Shown: positions 17,559-25,738, counted from the first letter of the stretch. The stretch: 32,593 nt of DNA from Actinomycetota bacterium (GCA_027320695.1 DAHVKW010000007.1:1-32593), one strand, 5' to 3'. Notes: generated by a model not told the origin, from the sequence alone. Translations and numbers: made by a program.

Positions 17559-18185
17559 ATGGCGAATGTGGCTAGTCAAACCGCGGGGGGTTATCCATCT
17601 GCTCCGGTCAGTGCTAGTAACGAAACTGGCCCGAGGGACTTCCAAATAGTTCCCCTTAAGGCTCTTCCAGCCGTCGTAATAGTAATCATTGGTCTAATCG
17701 CCAGTATCGCAGGCAACTGGAATTGGGCTCTTGACTTCTATCACGTGGTTGGCGGGGGACTTTGGACGGGAATTGATTTGTTCGTAGGATTCGTTATTGG
17801 TCCCATTATGGGGAGGATGTCAATTCCAGCCCGAATGGAGTTCTCCTCACGATTCATGCCCAAGATGCTCGTGATTATGCCGACGGTGGTGACGATGACG
17901 CTTGGCTCCGGCTTTCAGCTTGCTCGTGAGCTTGGCTATCTAAATCACAATGCTGACGTGCACGGTTGGTTGATCGCTTCGTTCATCGTAGTGGGGGTCA
18001 TGACCGTGATCGCATTGGGGATTTTGGAGCCAGCCAATCTTGCAGTTCTGTTCGAACTGAAGAAGGCGAATCCAAACGGGATGGTCATCGGAAAATTGAT
18101 GCGACGGTTCATTTATACGGCTGGAATTACGGGTGCCTTGCAAATAGCCACACTCGTGATTATGACAAGGGTCGCCACATCATGA
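17559..18185 (+). CDS. Unrecognised polytopic membrane protein A (208 aa)
   Basis: Not assigned to a family with confidence. About five hydrophobic segments are visible: 35-52, 60-84, 103-120, 137-157 and 186-204. A hydrophilic Ser/Pro-rich N-terminus of 34 residues precedes them. FYHVVGGGLWTGIDLF at the head of segment 2 resembles the H-x-x-G-G-x-x-W-x-G pattern of CopD/DUF2269-like membrane proteins, some of which bind metal or heme. Further histidines, H130 and H135, lie in the loop before segment 4. The frame opens at TTG 17523, but ATG 17559 has a GGGGG run 8 bases upstream and is preferred. It overlaps the next gene by ATGA (18182-18185), so the two products are probably made together and may form one membrane complex. 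Flanked by miaB and miaA. Confidence 0.75.
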   Translation: MANVASQTAGGYPSAPVSASNETGPRDFQIVPLKALPAVVIVIIGLIASIAGNWNWALDFYHVVGGGLWTGIDLFVGFVIGPIMGRMSIPARMEFSSRFMPKMLVIMPTVVTMTLGSGFQLARELGYLNHNADVHGWLIASFIVVGVMTVIALGILEPANLAVLFELKKANPNGMVIGKLMRRFIYTAGITGALQIATLVIMTRVATS

Positions 18186-18661
18186 CCGGCGAGTTGCAAA
18201 GAAATGCGTCGGCGGATTTGACATCGCCAAACGGGGCAGGCCGAGCAGCGCCGCTGCCGCCGGTAACCGAGGTTGGCGTTGGGGCTCTTGCCTTGGTTGT
18301 TATAGGCGGAATTTATTTGTCCGCCTCTTACCCGCGCAGGGTGTCGCTTCTGCTTCCTACCATCTTGGCAGTCGTCGCAGGCCTCATGGTAATTTTCAAC
18401 ATCGTTGGCCTGGCAAGGTCAAGGGCGCTGTCACGCGCAACGTTTTTGAAGGTCGGCAAATGGACACTTTTGGCATATGTAATTGTCGCGGGAATGTTGG
18501 AATACGTGTTCATTTTCGACGGGACACGGGGAAATGCGCTGATTTTGCTGACTTCAATGCTCGTAGTCTTCGCAGTGGATGTCCCGACGATTATAGCCTT
18601 CACCGTCGCCAGGTATCATGACACCGTCGTAGAGCCAGCAGTTGGCGGGCAAAGTAGCTGA
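18182..18661 (+). CDS. Unrecognised polytopic membrane protein B (159 aa)
   Basis: Partner of the preceding membrane protein by ATGA overlap (start ATG 18182). A hydrophilic N-terminus of about 30 residues is followed by four hydrophobic segments: VGVGALALVVIGGIYL, the stretch from LLLPTILAVV to FNIVGLA, WTLLAYVIVAGMLEYVF, and LILLTSMLVVFAVDVPTIIAF. The tail is short and polar. No catalytic or cofactor motif was recognised and there is no histidine pair in the membrane, unlike its partner. The same strand frame is open further upstream (17966), but that part is the out-of-frame shadow of membrane protein A. Function unknown; coupled expression with protein A is the strongest clue. Confidence 0.72.
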   Translation: MTGELQRNASADLTSPNGAGRAAPLPPVTEVGVGALALVVIGGIYLSASYPRRVSLLLPTILAVVAGLMVIFNIVGLARSRALSRATFLKVGKWTLLAYVIVAGMLEYVFIFDGTRGNALILLTSMLVVFAVDVPTIIAFTVARYHDTVVEPAVGGQSS

Positions 18662-18733
18662 AATGGGCGAGATCGCGGCGGCACTCGTCGCTGCCAGGTC
18701 TGCCTAGTCCCGTTGGCAGTATGCTTTTTGTTC

Positions 18734-19690
18734 GTGAGTGGCGAACCATCTGATACCGTGCCATTGCTGGCTCTGGTTGGTCCGACAGCGTCGGGCAAGA
18801 CCAGAGTCGCCATGGACTTGGCTTTGAATTTTGAGCGGCTGGAGCTGGTCAGCATCGATTCAATGACGGTATATCGTTCGATGGATATCGGCACTGCCAA
18901 GCCTACCCAAGAAGATTTCAAGGGAATTAGTTATCATTTGCTCGACGTAGTAGATCCTTGGGAGGAGTACTCGGTTTCGCAGTTCCAGCTTGATGCCAAT
19001 GCCGTGCTGGATGCAATTGCTAAGCGGCAGGGCTTGCCGCTGCTTGTCGGAGGTACCGGCCTTTATTTCCAAGCAGTTGTGGACAGTCTTGAAATTCCTG
19101 GACGTTGGCCTGGCATTCGCAGCGACCTCGAGAGCAGAGCCGATAGCGAATCCGGGTTATCAGAGCTTTACGAGCAGCTTCAAAAGTTGGATCCTGTAGC
19201 AGCGCTGAAAATGGAACCGAACAACAGTCGCCGTATCATCAGGGCTCTTGAGGTTACGTTGGGTTCGGGCAGGCGTTTTTCCGACCAGGGTCCGGGACTT
19301 TTCCGAGCTGCGGCCAGGGGTGTTCAGGCGGTTGGCATTGATCTGCCAAGAGCCGAGCTATTTGACCGTATTGAGAAAAGGCTGGACCAGCTTCTGGCTT
19401 CCGGCTGGGTCGAAGAAGTCGAGGTGCTGTTGGGCAGCCCGCGCGCCCTTTCGCGAACTGCCCGCCAGGCGCTGGGATACAAGGAGATAATCAGCTTTCT
19501 CGAAGGCAATTTGACGCTGCCGGAGGCTCGCCTTGCAATTCTGGCGAGGACCAAGAGGCTTGCCAAGCGGCAAGTTGCCTGGTTCAGGCGGGATCCAAGG
19601 ATAACCTGGTTTAGCACTCCGGAAAAAGCGAAAATGGAACTAGGTTCGATAGTATCGGGCATTTTGGGTTTACCGCGAGGAAGTGACTGA
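18734..19690 (+). CDS. miaA: tRNA dimethylallyltransferase
   Basis: Transfers a dimethylallyl group to A37 of tRNAs reading UNN codons, making the substrate of MiaB. Walker-A-like GPTASGKT is at residues 16-23. It is followed by SIDSMTVYRSMDIGTAKP (prenyl acceptor site and DSxQ-type motif), YHLLDVVDP, VGGTGLYFQAV, and the C-terminal TKRLAKRQVAWFRRDPR. GTG 18734 gives 318 aa with the P-loop at the usual distance from the N-terminus. TTG 18713 is an in-frame alternative. Neither has a clear ribosome-binding site; a TATGCT at 18720-18725 could be the -10 of a leaderless transcript starting near the GTG (speculative). Overlaps dapF by 8 bp. Confidence 0.95.
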   Translation: MSGEPSDTVPLLALVGPTASGKTRVAMDLALNFERLELVSIDSMTVYRSMDIGTAKPTQEDFKGISYHLLDVVDPWEEYSVSQFQLDANAVLDAIAKRQGLPLLVGGTGLYFQAVVDSLEIPGRWPGIRSDLESRADSESGLSELYEQLQKLDPVAALKMEPNNSRRIIRALEVTLGSGRRFSDQGPGLFRAAARGVQAVGIDLPRAELFDRIEKRLDQLLASGWVEEVEVLLGSPRALSRTARQALGYKEIISFLEGNLTLPEARLAILARTKRLAKRQVAWFRRDPRITWFSTPEKAKMELGSIVSGILGLPRGSD

Positions 19691-20555
19691 CCAAGTGGAA
19701 AAAGAGTTGCTGCTGTCAAAGCATCAGGGATTAGGAAATGACTTTCTGGTGCTGTTGGATATGACCGGGACTATTGAACTGGACCAGGCTGAGATAGTTG
19801 CTCTGCTGGACAGACATTTAGGTGTTGGGGCCGACGGATTGATGCATGTGACACCCGCGGAAGCCAACTCTCCGTCCGTGGCTCAGATGGTCTTGTACAA
19901 CTCGGATGGCTCGCGTGCGGAAATGAGCGGAAACGGCATAAGGTGCTTGGCCCAGGCGTTGATTGACGCCGGAGCAGCACCTCTCGGTTCATTTTCGATT
20001 GATACTGATGCTGGAGTGATGGAGATTGAAGGCCACTCGTCCTGGGGAGAGCCAATCGCCACTATTACTGCCGCAATTGGGGAACCGGAGATTTTCGAGT
20101 CTGACCTCAGGACAATCGAGGGGATAGAGTATCGCGCTGTCCGGGTCGATATCGGCAACCCTCATCTGGTGCTGATACCCACCCAGGAAATGGATACTCA
20201 CAAATTTGCGTTGCTTGACATTGCGACTCTCGGACCAAAGCTGGAATCCGAGTTTCCGGGCGGAATGAACATCGAATGGATACTTCCGGATCGCAATCGC
20301 AGTGAAATGACGCTGCGGGTTTGGGAGCGAGGGGCGGGAATCACTCAAGCCTGTGGAACGGGTAGCACCGCAAGCTCCTTTGTGGCGAATGATCTTGGAT
20401 TGATCGGCGACACTGTTGTGGTGCACAATCCCGGCGGCGACCTGACTGTGCGAATAGCGGGTGCCACCTGTTACTTGACAGGCCCAGCGCAAAAGGTGTG
20501 TGAGATTCAGGTGACTTCAAGTCAGCTTAAGGCTATGGCAGCGCTCGTCAAGTGA
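19683..20555 (+). CDS. dapF: Diaminopimelate epimerase
   Basis: Interconverts LL- and meso-diaminopimelate, the last step before peptidoglycan cross-link or lysine formation. It is a cofactor-free, two-cysteine racemase. The catalytic pair is visible: C88 in MSGNGIRC and C224 in TQACGTGSTAS. N-terminal KHQGLGNDFLVL and DNSDGS-like LYNSDGSRAEM match the family. 290 aa. GTG 19683 overlaps the miaA stop by 8 bp; GTG 19695 is a possible alternative. The end overlaps hflX by GTGA (20552-20555). The order miaA-dapF-hflX is the mycobacterial Rv2727c-Rv2725c arrangement. Confidence 0.96.
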   Translation: MTDQVEKELLLSKHQGLGNDFLVLLDMTGTIELDQAEIVALLDRHLGVGADGLMHVTPAEANSPSVAQMVLYNSDGSRAEMSGNGIRCLAQALIDAGAAPLGSFSIDTDAGVMEIEGHSSWGEPIATITAAIGEPEIFESDLRTIEGIEYRAVRVDIGNPHLVLIPTQEMDTHKFALLDIATLGPKLESEFPGGMNIEWILPDRNRSEMTLRVWERGAGITQACGTGSTASSFVANDLGLIGDTVVVHNPGGDLTVRIAGATCYLTGPAQKVCEIQVTSSQLKAMAALVK

Positions 20556-21820
20556 CACTAATTGATCGTTCTTTCAGGGAAAGGATCATTGTAGTTGGGG
20601 TAGTCTTCCCATCATTGCAGTTGAGAGATGTGGAAGATTCCCTAGACGAACTTGAGTTGCTGGTCGATACCGCTGGTGCGGAGGTGGTAGGGAGAGTCAT
20701 TCAGCGCAGAGGAGAACCCGATCCTGCCATGTACGTTGGCAAGGGCAAGGCGGAAGAACTCCATTCGTTGTCTGAGACGTTAGATGTCGACACGGTCGTG
20801 TTCGACGATGAACTGTCGCCAGCCCAGCAGCGCAATCTTGAGAAAATTCTCGGTAGAACCGCTATTGACCGTACGGCGGTGATTCTGGACATCTTTGCGC
20901 AGAATGCTTCATCCACCGAAGGCAAAACGCAAGTTGAGCTGGCTCTTCTAACCTATAGGCTCCCACGGCTCAGAGGCCGGGGAATATCTCTTTCTCAACA
21001 GGTGGGTCGCATCGGAACTCGCGGTCCTGGCGAGACCAAGCTTGAAGAGGACCGAAGAAGGCTTCTGGCGCGGATATCGAAATTGAAAGCAGATCTGAAG
21101 GAGCTGTCAAACACCAGAAAGGTCCAACGAAAGGCGCGGATCAAGTCCCGCGTGGCTTCGGTTTCTCTTGTGGGCTACACCAACTCCGGAAAATCAACGC
21201 TTCTAAACGCGCTTACTGACGCCGATGCGTTCGTTGCCAACAAACTCTTTGCAACGTTGGATCCCAGAACCCGCAGACTCGAGCTTCCGGGAGGCGAGGC
21301 GATCTTGTGCTCCGATACGGTTGGGTTTGTCAAGAAGCTTCCCCATCAGCTTGTGGAGGCATTCCGCTCAACGCTTGAAGTTGTTGCGGAGTCGGACCTG
21401 CTTTGCCACGTCGTGGATGCTGCCGGCGCTGACATTGAGGGTCGGATGCAGGCGGTGCACACCGTGTTGGATGATATCGATGCGGGGGCAGTGGACGAGT
21501 TGCTGGTGTTCAACAAGATTGATCTGCTTTGTGAATCTGATTTGGAAGCATTGAAGATCAAGTATCCAGATGCCGCCTTCGTCTCGGCAACCGAACGCCA
21601 AGGGCTTGATGATTTCCTCGAGAACATCGCCGGGCGGTTGCGCGCGATGGCCAAAGTGGTGGATTTGCTGGTGCCATACGATCGCGGCGATCTGCTGGCA
21701 ATGCTGCATCGAGAAGGCGAAGTAATATTTCAGAGAGAGTCTGAGGCGGGATTCAAGGTGAAAGCGAGACTGGAGGGCGCATCCCTGGAAATGTTTCGCA
21801 ATTATCAGGTGACCGTCTAA
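20552..21820 (+). CDS. hflX: GTPase HflX
   Basis: Ribosome-associated GTPase that splits or rescues stalled 70S ribosomes under stress. The N-terminal HflX domain (about 1-110) is followed by the glycine-rich linker RGRGISLSQQVGRIGTRGPG and a coiled-coil (about 160-195). The G domain has G1 GYTNSGKST at 208-216, G3 around DTVGFVKKLPH, and G4 NKID. Length 422 aa is normal. GTG 20552 overlaps the dapF stop by 4 bp. A hairpin at 21829-21850 probably ends the miaA-dapF-hflX transcript. Confidence 0.95.
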   Translation: MTLIDRSFRERIIVVGVVFPSLQLRDVEDSLDELELLVDTAGAEVVGRVIQRRGEPDPAMYVGKGKAEELHSLSETLDVDTVVFDDELSPAQQRNLEKILGRTAIDRTAVILDIFAQNASSTEGKTQVELALLTYRLPRLRGRGISLSQQVGRIGTRGPGETKLEEDRRRLLARISKLKADLKELSNTRKVQRKARIKSRVASVSLVGYTNSGKSTLLNALTDADAFVANKLFATLDPRTRRLELPGGEAILCSDTVGFVKKLPHQLVEAFRSTLEVVAESDLLCHVVDAAGADIEGRMQAVHTVLDDIDAGAVDELLVFNKIDLLCESDLEALKIKYPDAAFVSATERQGLDDFLENIAGRLRAMAKVVDLLVPYDRGDLLAMLHREGEVIFQRESEAGFKVKARLEGASLEMFRNYQVTV

Positions 21821-21828
21821 CCGTCGAT

Positions 21829-21850
21829 CCAGCTTAGGTCTTTAGGCTGG
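21829..21850 (+). terminator. Hairpin after hflX
   Basis: CCAGCTTA (21829-21836) pairs with TAGGCTGG (21843-21850), 8 bp with one G-U, around a 6-nt loop, starting 8 bp after the hflX stop. The downstream TTGGATAGG is not U-rich. Plausible operon end, as the next gene is 120 bp away. Confidence 0.5.
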
Positions 21851-21939
21851 TTGGATAGGATGGATGAGCTTTTTGGTTTGGGTCGACTTGGTTAGCGCTG
21901 TCAAAATGGGACAATATTTAGGGCTGGAGACGATTAAGG

Positions 21940-23073
21940 GTGTCATCTGAGGTTTCTTCGGGGTTTACTCCGCCGCCATATCCGTACGATCGTCTTGACT
22001 CTATCGCTGAGGTAGCCAATAAACATCCGGGCGGGATGATTGATTTAAGCGTCGGCACTCCCATTGATTCGCCGACTAAAGAGGTCGTCGAAGCGCTTTC
22101 GACTTCAAAGGCGGAAAAGGGTTACCCGGCTTCATTGGGTTCGGTTGAGTTGAGAAAGTCGATGCGCGACTGGCTGGCACGCCGATTCGATGTTGATGTG
22201 CCGATCGGAAATATTGCCAGTTGCATCGGCACCAAGGAATTCGTTGCAAGCACTCCGTGGTATCTGAAGCTGCGAAGCCCTTCCAAGGACACGGTCCTCT
22301 ATCCTGCGGTGTCGTATCCGACCTATGCCTTGGGCGCCGAGCTCGCACAATGCCGGGCAGTGCCGGTTCCTGTCGGTCGCGACGGGAAGCTGAAGCTTGA
22401 ATTTATCGATCAGAAAGAACTGGCCAGAGCGGTCATGCTTTGGTCCAACTCGCCTTCGAATCCCACTGGTGAGCTTGACGATCTCGACGCACTTTACAAC
22501 TTCGCGAATTCAACTGGCATTCCGGTGTTTTCTGACGAGTGCTACTGCGAATTTACCTGGTCAGGGCAACCCGACTCCATTCTGAGATACGGAAGCGAAA
22601 ATGTCGTTGCGGTCCACTCACTTTCAAAGCGGTCAAACTTGGCTGGCATAAGAGTTGGCTTTTACGCTGGCGACTCAGAATTGGTAGATTATCTGGCCCT
22701 CGTCAGAAAGCACGCTGGAATGATGGTTCCCGGGCCGATGCAGCATGGAGCTACGGTCGCATTCAAGGATGATTTCCACGTCGAATCCCAGCGCAGAGTT
22801 TATCTTGAGCGCCTCGAGTTCATGAGAACTCTATTTACCAGCCTCGGTTACGACGTGCCCGCCCCCAAGGGAGGTTTCTACCTATGGTTCAGGTCTGAAT
22901 TCGAGGACGGTTTTGAGCTGGCAGCTGAATTGGCGAGAGATCTGGGAATTCTGGTGTCGCCGGGAGAATTTTACGGTGGTGATTCACGTCCGTTTGTTCG
23001 TGTGGCTATGGTTGCCGATATGAGTAAGCTCGAACTGATTGCTCAGAGGGCGCAAAAGAAAGATAGGGTTTGA
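21940..23073 (+). CDS. dapC: Succinyldiaminopimelate transaminase (class I/II aminotransferase)
   Basis: PLP-dependent fold type I aminotransferase, 377 aa, assigned to N-succinyl-LL-diaminopimelate formation because dapD and dapE follow directly. Visible: GYPASLGSVELRKSM (substrate entry region), SNSPSNPTGELD (the NPTG motif), SDECYCEF with the PLP aspartate, and the Schiff-base lysine K230 in SLSKRSNLAGIRVGF. C-terminal GGFYLWF and the late arginine in FVRVAMV bind the carboxylate. GTG 21940 has GGAGA 9 bases upstream. The stop overlaps the dapD start (TGATG, 23071-23075). The family is certain; the specific substrate is inferred from context. Confidence 0.88.
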   Translation: MSSEVSSGFTPPPYPYDRLDSIAEVANKHPGGMIDLSVGTPIDSPTKEVVEALSTSKAEKGYPASLGSVELRKSMRDWLARRFDVDVPIGNIASCIGTKEFVASTPWYLKLRSPSKDTVLYPAVSYPTYALGAELAQCRAVPVPVGRDGKLKLEFIDQKELARAVMLWSNSPSNPTGELDDLDALYNFANSTGIPVFSDECYCEFTWSGQPDSILRYGSENVVAVHSLSKRSNLAGIRVGFYAGDSELVDYLALVRKHAGMMVPGPMQHGATVAFKDDFHVESQRRVYLERLEFMRTLFTSLGYDVPAPKGGFYLWFRSEFEDGFELAAELARDLGILVSPGEFYGGDSRPFVRVAMVADMSKLELIAQRAQKKDRV

Positions 23074-23900
23074 TGACTTCGTTGGAATCGCAGATTGAAC
23101 AGCTTTGGGCTCGAAGGAGCGAGGTTGATTCATCTGACGCTGAAGCCCGGAAGCTGGTTCACGAGGCAATTAATTTGCTCGACTCTGGCGAGGCCAGGGT
23201 GGCTGAGGTCGACGCGGTCAGCGGTCAGGTTGTGGTGCATGAATGGCTGAAGCACGCGATTCTAATGCTGTTTAAATTTTCGGATATGAAAACCATGGAT
23301 CTGGCACCATTTGAGTTCGTAGACCGCGTTCCTCTGAAGACAGACTTTGCATCTCACGGCGTTCGAGTGGTTCCAGGCGCTTCGGCAAGGTGGGGTTCTT
23401 TTCTGGAGGCTGGCGTGACCCTCATGCCCAGTTACGTCAATATTGGAGCCAGGGTTGGTTCGGGGACCATGGTGGACACTTGGGCCACCGTCGGCTCATG
23501 CGCGCAAATAGGCAAGAGAGTCCACTTGTCTGGCGGCGTGGGTATTGGCGGAGTTCTTGAGCCAGTACAGGCTGCCCCTGTGGTGATCGAAGATGAGGCC
23601 TTTATCGGGTCTAGAGCGATGATCACCGAAGGTGCTCGGGTGGGAGCCGGTGCCGTCGTGGCCGCAGGCGTGATCCTGAATCCTTCCATCCCGGTAATCG
23701 ATTCGGAGACCGGCGAGGAAATTTCGCGTGGGAGCATACCTCCCTGGAGCGTTGCCATCAGCGCCACGCGACCCAGGAAGTTTGCTGGAGGTGAATTCGG
23801 CTTGCCATGCGTACTCGTGATCAAACATCTGAACGAAGGCGAACGCCATGACAAGGCTGGTCTGAATGAGTTGCTCCGGGATCACGGTATCGCGACCTGA
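23073..23900 (+). CDS. dapD: Tetrahydrodipicolinate N-succinyltransferase, E. coli-like type
   Basis: Transfers succinyl from succinyl-CoA to tetrahydrodipicolinate. A left-handed beta-helix acyltransferase: after a helical N-terminal domain (1-100), hexapeptide repeats run from about 105 to 220. Diagnostic stretches are MPSYVNIGA, TMVDTWATVGSCAQIGK and VHLSGGVGIGGVLEP, all strongly like the proteobacterial enzyme (E. coli 274 aa; here 275). The mycobacterial DapD is a distinct, longer subtype of about 317 aa. The start is ATG 23073, overlapping the dapC stop by one base; TTG 23070 is less likely. dapE follows 36 bp later, preceded by AAAGGAG. Confidence 0.95.
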   Translation: MTSLESQIEQLWARRSEVDSSDAEARKLVHEAINLLDSGEARVAEVDAVSGQVVVHEWLKHAILMLFKFSDMKTMDLAPFEFVDRVPLKTDFASHGVRVVPGASARWGSFLEAGVTLMPSYVNIGARVGSGTMVDTWATVGSCAQIGKRVHLSGGVGIGGVLEPVQAAPVVIEDEAFIGSRAMITEGARVGAGAVVAAGVILNPSIPVIDSETGEEISRGSIPPWSVAISATRPRKFAGGEFGLPCVLVIKHLNEGERHDKAGLNELLRDHGIAT

Positions 23901-23936
23901 CCATCCCCTCGGCCTGAAAGGAGATACTGCCAAAAC

Positions 23937-25003
23937 ATGGATACCGATCTTGCAGCGCTGTGCCAAAGCATGGTTGCGATCCCCTCCGTTTCACACGAGG
24001 AGGAGAAGTTAGCGGATTTCGTAGCAGGCTACCTGGCTGGCTTTGCTGGCCTGGATCTCTTTCGCATCGGCAACAACATAGTTGTCCGGTCGTCCTTCAA
24101 CAAGTCGTCCCGATTAATTATTGCAGGCCACCTCGATACTGTCCCGCCCGACAACAACCAGAATCTCCGAGTGGAAAACGGCAGGCTATACGGACTTGGG
24201 AGCGCGGACATGAAGGCCGGATTAGCTGTGATGCTCGGCCTGGCAGAGTCGGTAGAGAGTTTTTCAGTTGATTTGACGCTTATCTTTTATGCGTGTGAGG
24301 AAGTTGCATCCACGTTTAGCGGATTGCTTGAAATCGAACGTACAAATCCGGAGCTGCTTCGCAGCGATGCTGCAGTGCTTATGGAACCGACATCCAACCG
24401 GATTGAGGCCGGATGTCAGGGAACAATGCGGATCAGGGTAGAACTTGCCGGCAAGAGGGCTCATACCGCTAGGCCATGGGCTGGCGTGAACGCAATACAC
24501 CGGCTGGGATCGCTGATCGATCGTGTTGCCCATGCTGACCTTGAAAACCCCTTGATTGATGGCCTGCAATTTCGAGAGGCTCTGCAGGCGGTGAAGGTCA
24601 GCGGCGGAATTGCAAATAACGTTGTCCCTGATCTAGCCAATGTCATGGTCAATTATCGATTTGCTCCCAACAAAGACATTGATCAGGCCTTTCAGTCTGT
24701 GAAGTCACACTTGGCGATTCGATCGACCGAGACCTGGGCGACGATATCCTTTTGGAGGAAGCAGTGCTGGGTGCAAATCCCAATCTGAGCAACCCCTTCA
24801 TTGCGAAGCTGCTTGCCGCCACCAATGAATTGCCTGAGGCCAAGCTCGGTTGGACTGACGTCTCCTTTTTTTCGTCGCGCGGAATTCCTGCGACAAATTT
24901 TGGTCCTGGGAATCCTTTGCTCGCGCACACTCGAGATGAGCATGTTGAACTGTCAGAAATTAATGCGGCCTTTGGAATAATGACAGGCGCACTCGGAGGT
25001 TAG
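23937..25003 (+). pseudogene. dapE: Succinyl-diaminopimelate desuccinylase, interrupted by a frameshift
   Basis: M20-family binuclear zinc hydrolase that releases LL-diaminopimelate. The first frame (ATG 23937) reads 283 aa to TGA 24786-24788. It carries H65 and D67 in AGHLDTVP, D91 in GLGSADMK, the E121/E122 pair in ACEEV, and the histidine of KRAHTARPW. The rest of the enzyme is in the -1 frame and ends at TAG 25001-25003: GANPNLSNPFIAKLL, GWTDVSFFSSRGIPATNFGPGN and the last ligand histidine in LAHTRDEHVE. Together they would make about 355 aa, the normal length. Similarity switches frame at about 24700-24750, as a single missing base would cause. The second frame contains an internal GGAGG-N5-GTG (24754-24766). 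Alternatives: sequencing error, real mutation, programmed shift, or a split protein. Its 3' end overlaps lexA by 4 bp, tail to tail. Confidence 0.88.
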
Positions 25004-25644
25004 ATGGACCTTAGGATGTTCACCACTCTGCCATAGATCGTAATTTCGTCGGCAGGAAAGACCATCGGTGCGTATGCGGAGTTTGAGGGGATAAGAGTAA
25101 CGTATCCGCCATTGGTAGCCACCCTTTTAATGGTCGCTTCGTTGTTCGGAGTTCCTACGACTGCTATCTGGTTGGGCTCGACGCTCTGTTGGCGACGCAC
25201 CACTACATAATCTCCGTCAAGAATTGCGTCTCCAGTCATCGAGTCGCCTTTTACTCTAAGGACAAAAAGTTCGCCGCCACCAGTCAGCGATCTTGGCAGG
25301 GTAAAGGAGTCGATGACTTCTTGCTCAGCATATACACCGGCACCAGCTGCCACCCGCCCAACTAGCGGGACCTGCACGGTTTCTGTTTCGACCGCTGGGT
25401 CGCCAGCGGTCGTGCTTTGCCAACTGATGGTTATGCTTCTTGGCTTGGTCGGGTCTTTACGAAGGTAACCGAGTTCCTGCAATATCTTGAGCTGCGCGTG
25501 TACCGATGAGGACGAGTTGAGTCCGACGGCCTCTCCGATTTCCCTGACGGATGGAGGGAATCCTCGTAGCCGCTGCTGGGAGATGATATATTCCAAAATT
25601 GAGCGTCTTACAGGCGTCAATGATTTTATCTTTGGCTCTGACAT
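25000..25644 (-). CDS. lexA: SOS repressor LexA
   Basis: Self-cleaving repressor of the DNA-damage regulon, 214 aa. The N-terminal winged-helix DNA-binding domain (about 1-72) has SVREIGEAVGLNSSSSVHAQL. The C-terminal S24 peptidase domain has the cleavage site A100-G101 in GRVAAGAGV, nucleophile S135 in GDSM and general base K173 in EATIKRV. ATG (25644-25642) is preceded by GGAGGG on its strand. It is transcribed against the dapCDE run, sharing TTAG at 25000-25003 with dapE, and divergently from the LysM gene. An imperfect SOS box at its putative promoter and a perfect one 29 bp further out imply autoregulation. Confidence 0.97.
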   Translation of the reverse strand: MSEPKIKSLTPVRRSILEYIISQQRLRGFPPSVREIGEAVGLNSSSSVHAQLKILQELGYLRKDPTKPRSITISWQSTTAGDPAVETETVQVPLVGRVAAGAGVYAEQEVIDSFTLPRSLTGGGELFVLRVKGDSMTGDAILDGDYVVVRRQQSVEPNQIAVVGTPNNEATIKRVATNGGYVTLIPSNSAYAPMVFPADEITIYGRVVNILRSI

Positions 25645-25664
25645 GTCCCTCCAAAGTTGTCACA

Positions 25665-25686
25665 ACCATGATGAATAATTCATGGT
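25665..25686 (-). repeat. Inverted repeats in the lexA leader
   Basis: ACCATGA (25665-25671) and TCATGGT (25680-25686) are a perfect 7-bp inverted repeat with an 8-bp AT-rich spacer. Just nearer lexA, GTTGTCACAAC (25656-25666) is another perfect short inverted repeat. Both lie between the putative promoter and the lexA ribosome-binding site, so they could fold in the mRNA leader or bind a regulator. Role unknown. Confidence 0.35.
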
Positions 25687-25709
25687 GAAGACTTTCCCGT
25701 ACTTTCTAA

Positions 25710-25738
25710 ATGTTAGCAGGACAGATGGAAGCATGCAA
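25710..25738 (-). promoter_or_regulatory. Candidate lexA promoter
   Basis: Read on the minus strand, TTGCAT (25738-25733) and TAACAT (25715-25710) are 17 bp apart, a moderate sigma-A-like match. The -35 overlaps the near-perfect SOS box at 25736-25749, as expected for an autorepressed lexA. It would give a leader of about 60 nt. Confidence 0.5.

Noticed and set aside
21888-21917. Promoter for dapCDE (TTGGTT-N18-CAATAT)
   Set aside because: The -10 matches only three of six positions; too weak to list.
24745-24756. Programmed -1 slippery site in dapE
   Set aside because: ATCCTTTTGG is not a canonical X-XXY-YYZ heptamer in the reading frame and no stimulatory structure was evident, so programmed frameshifting is not claimed.
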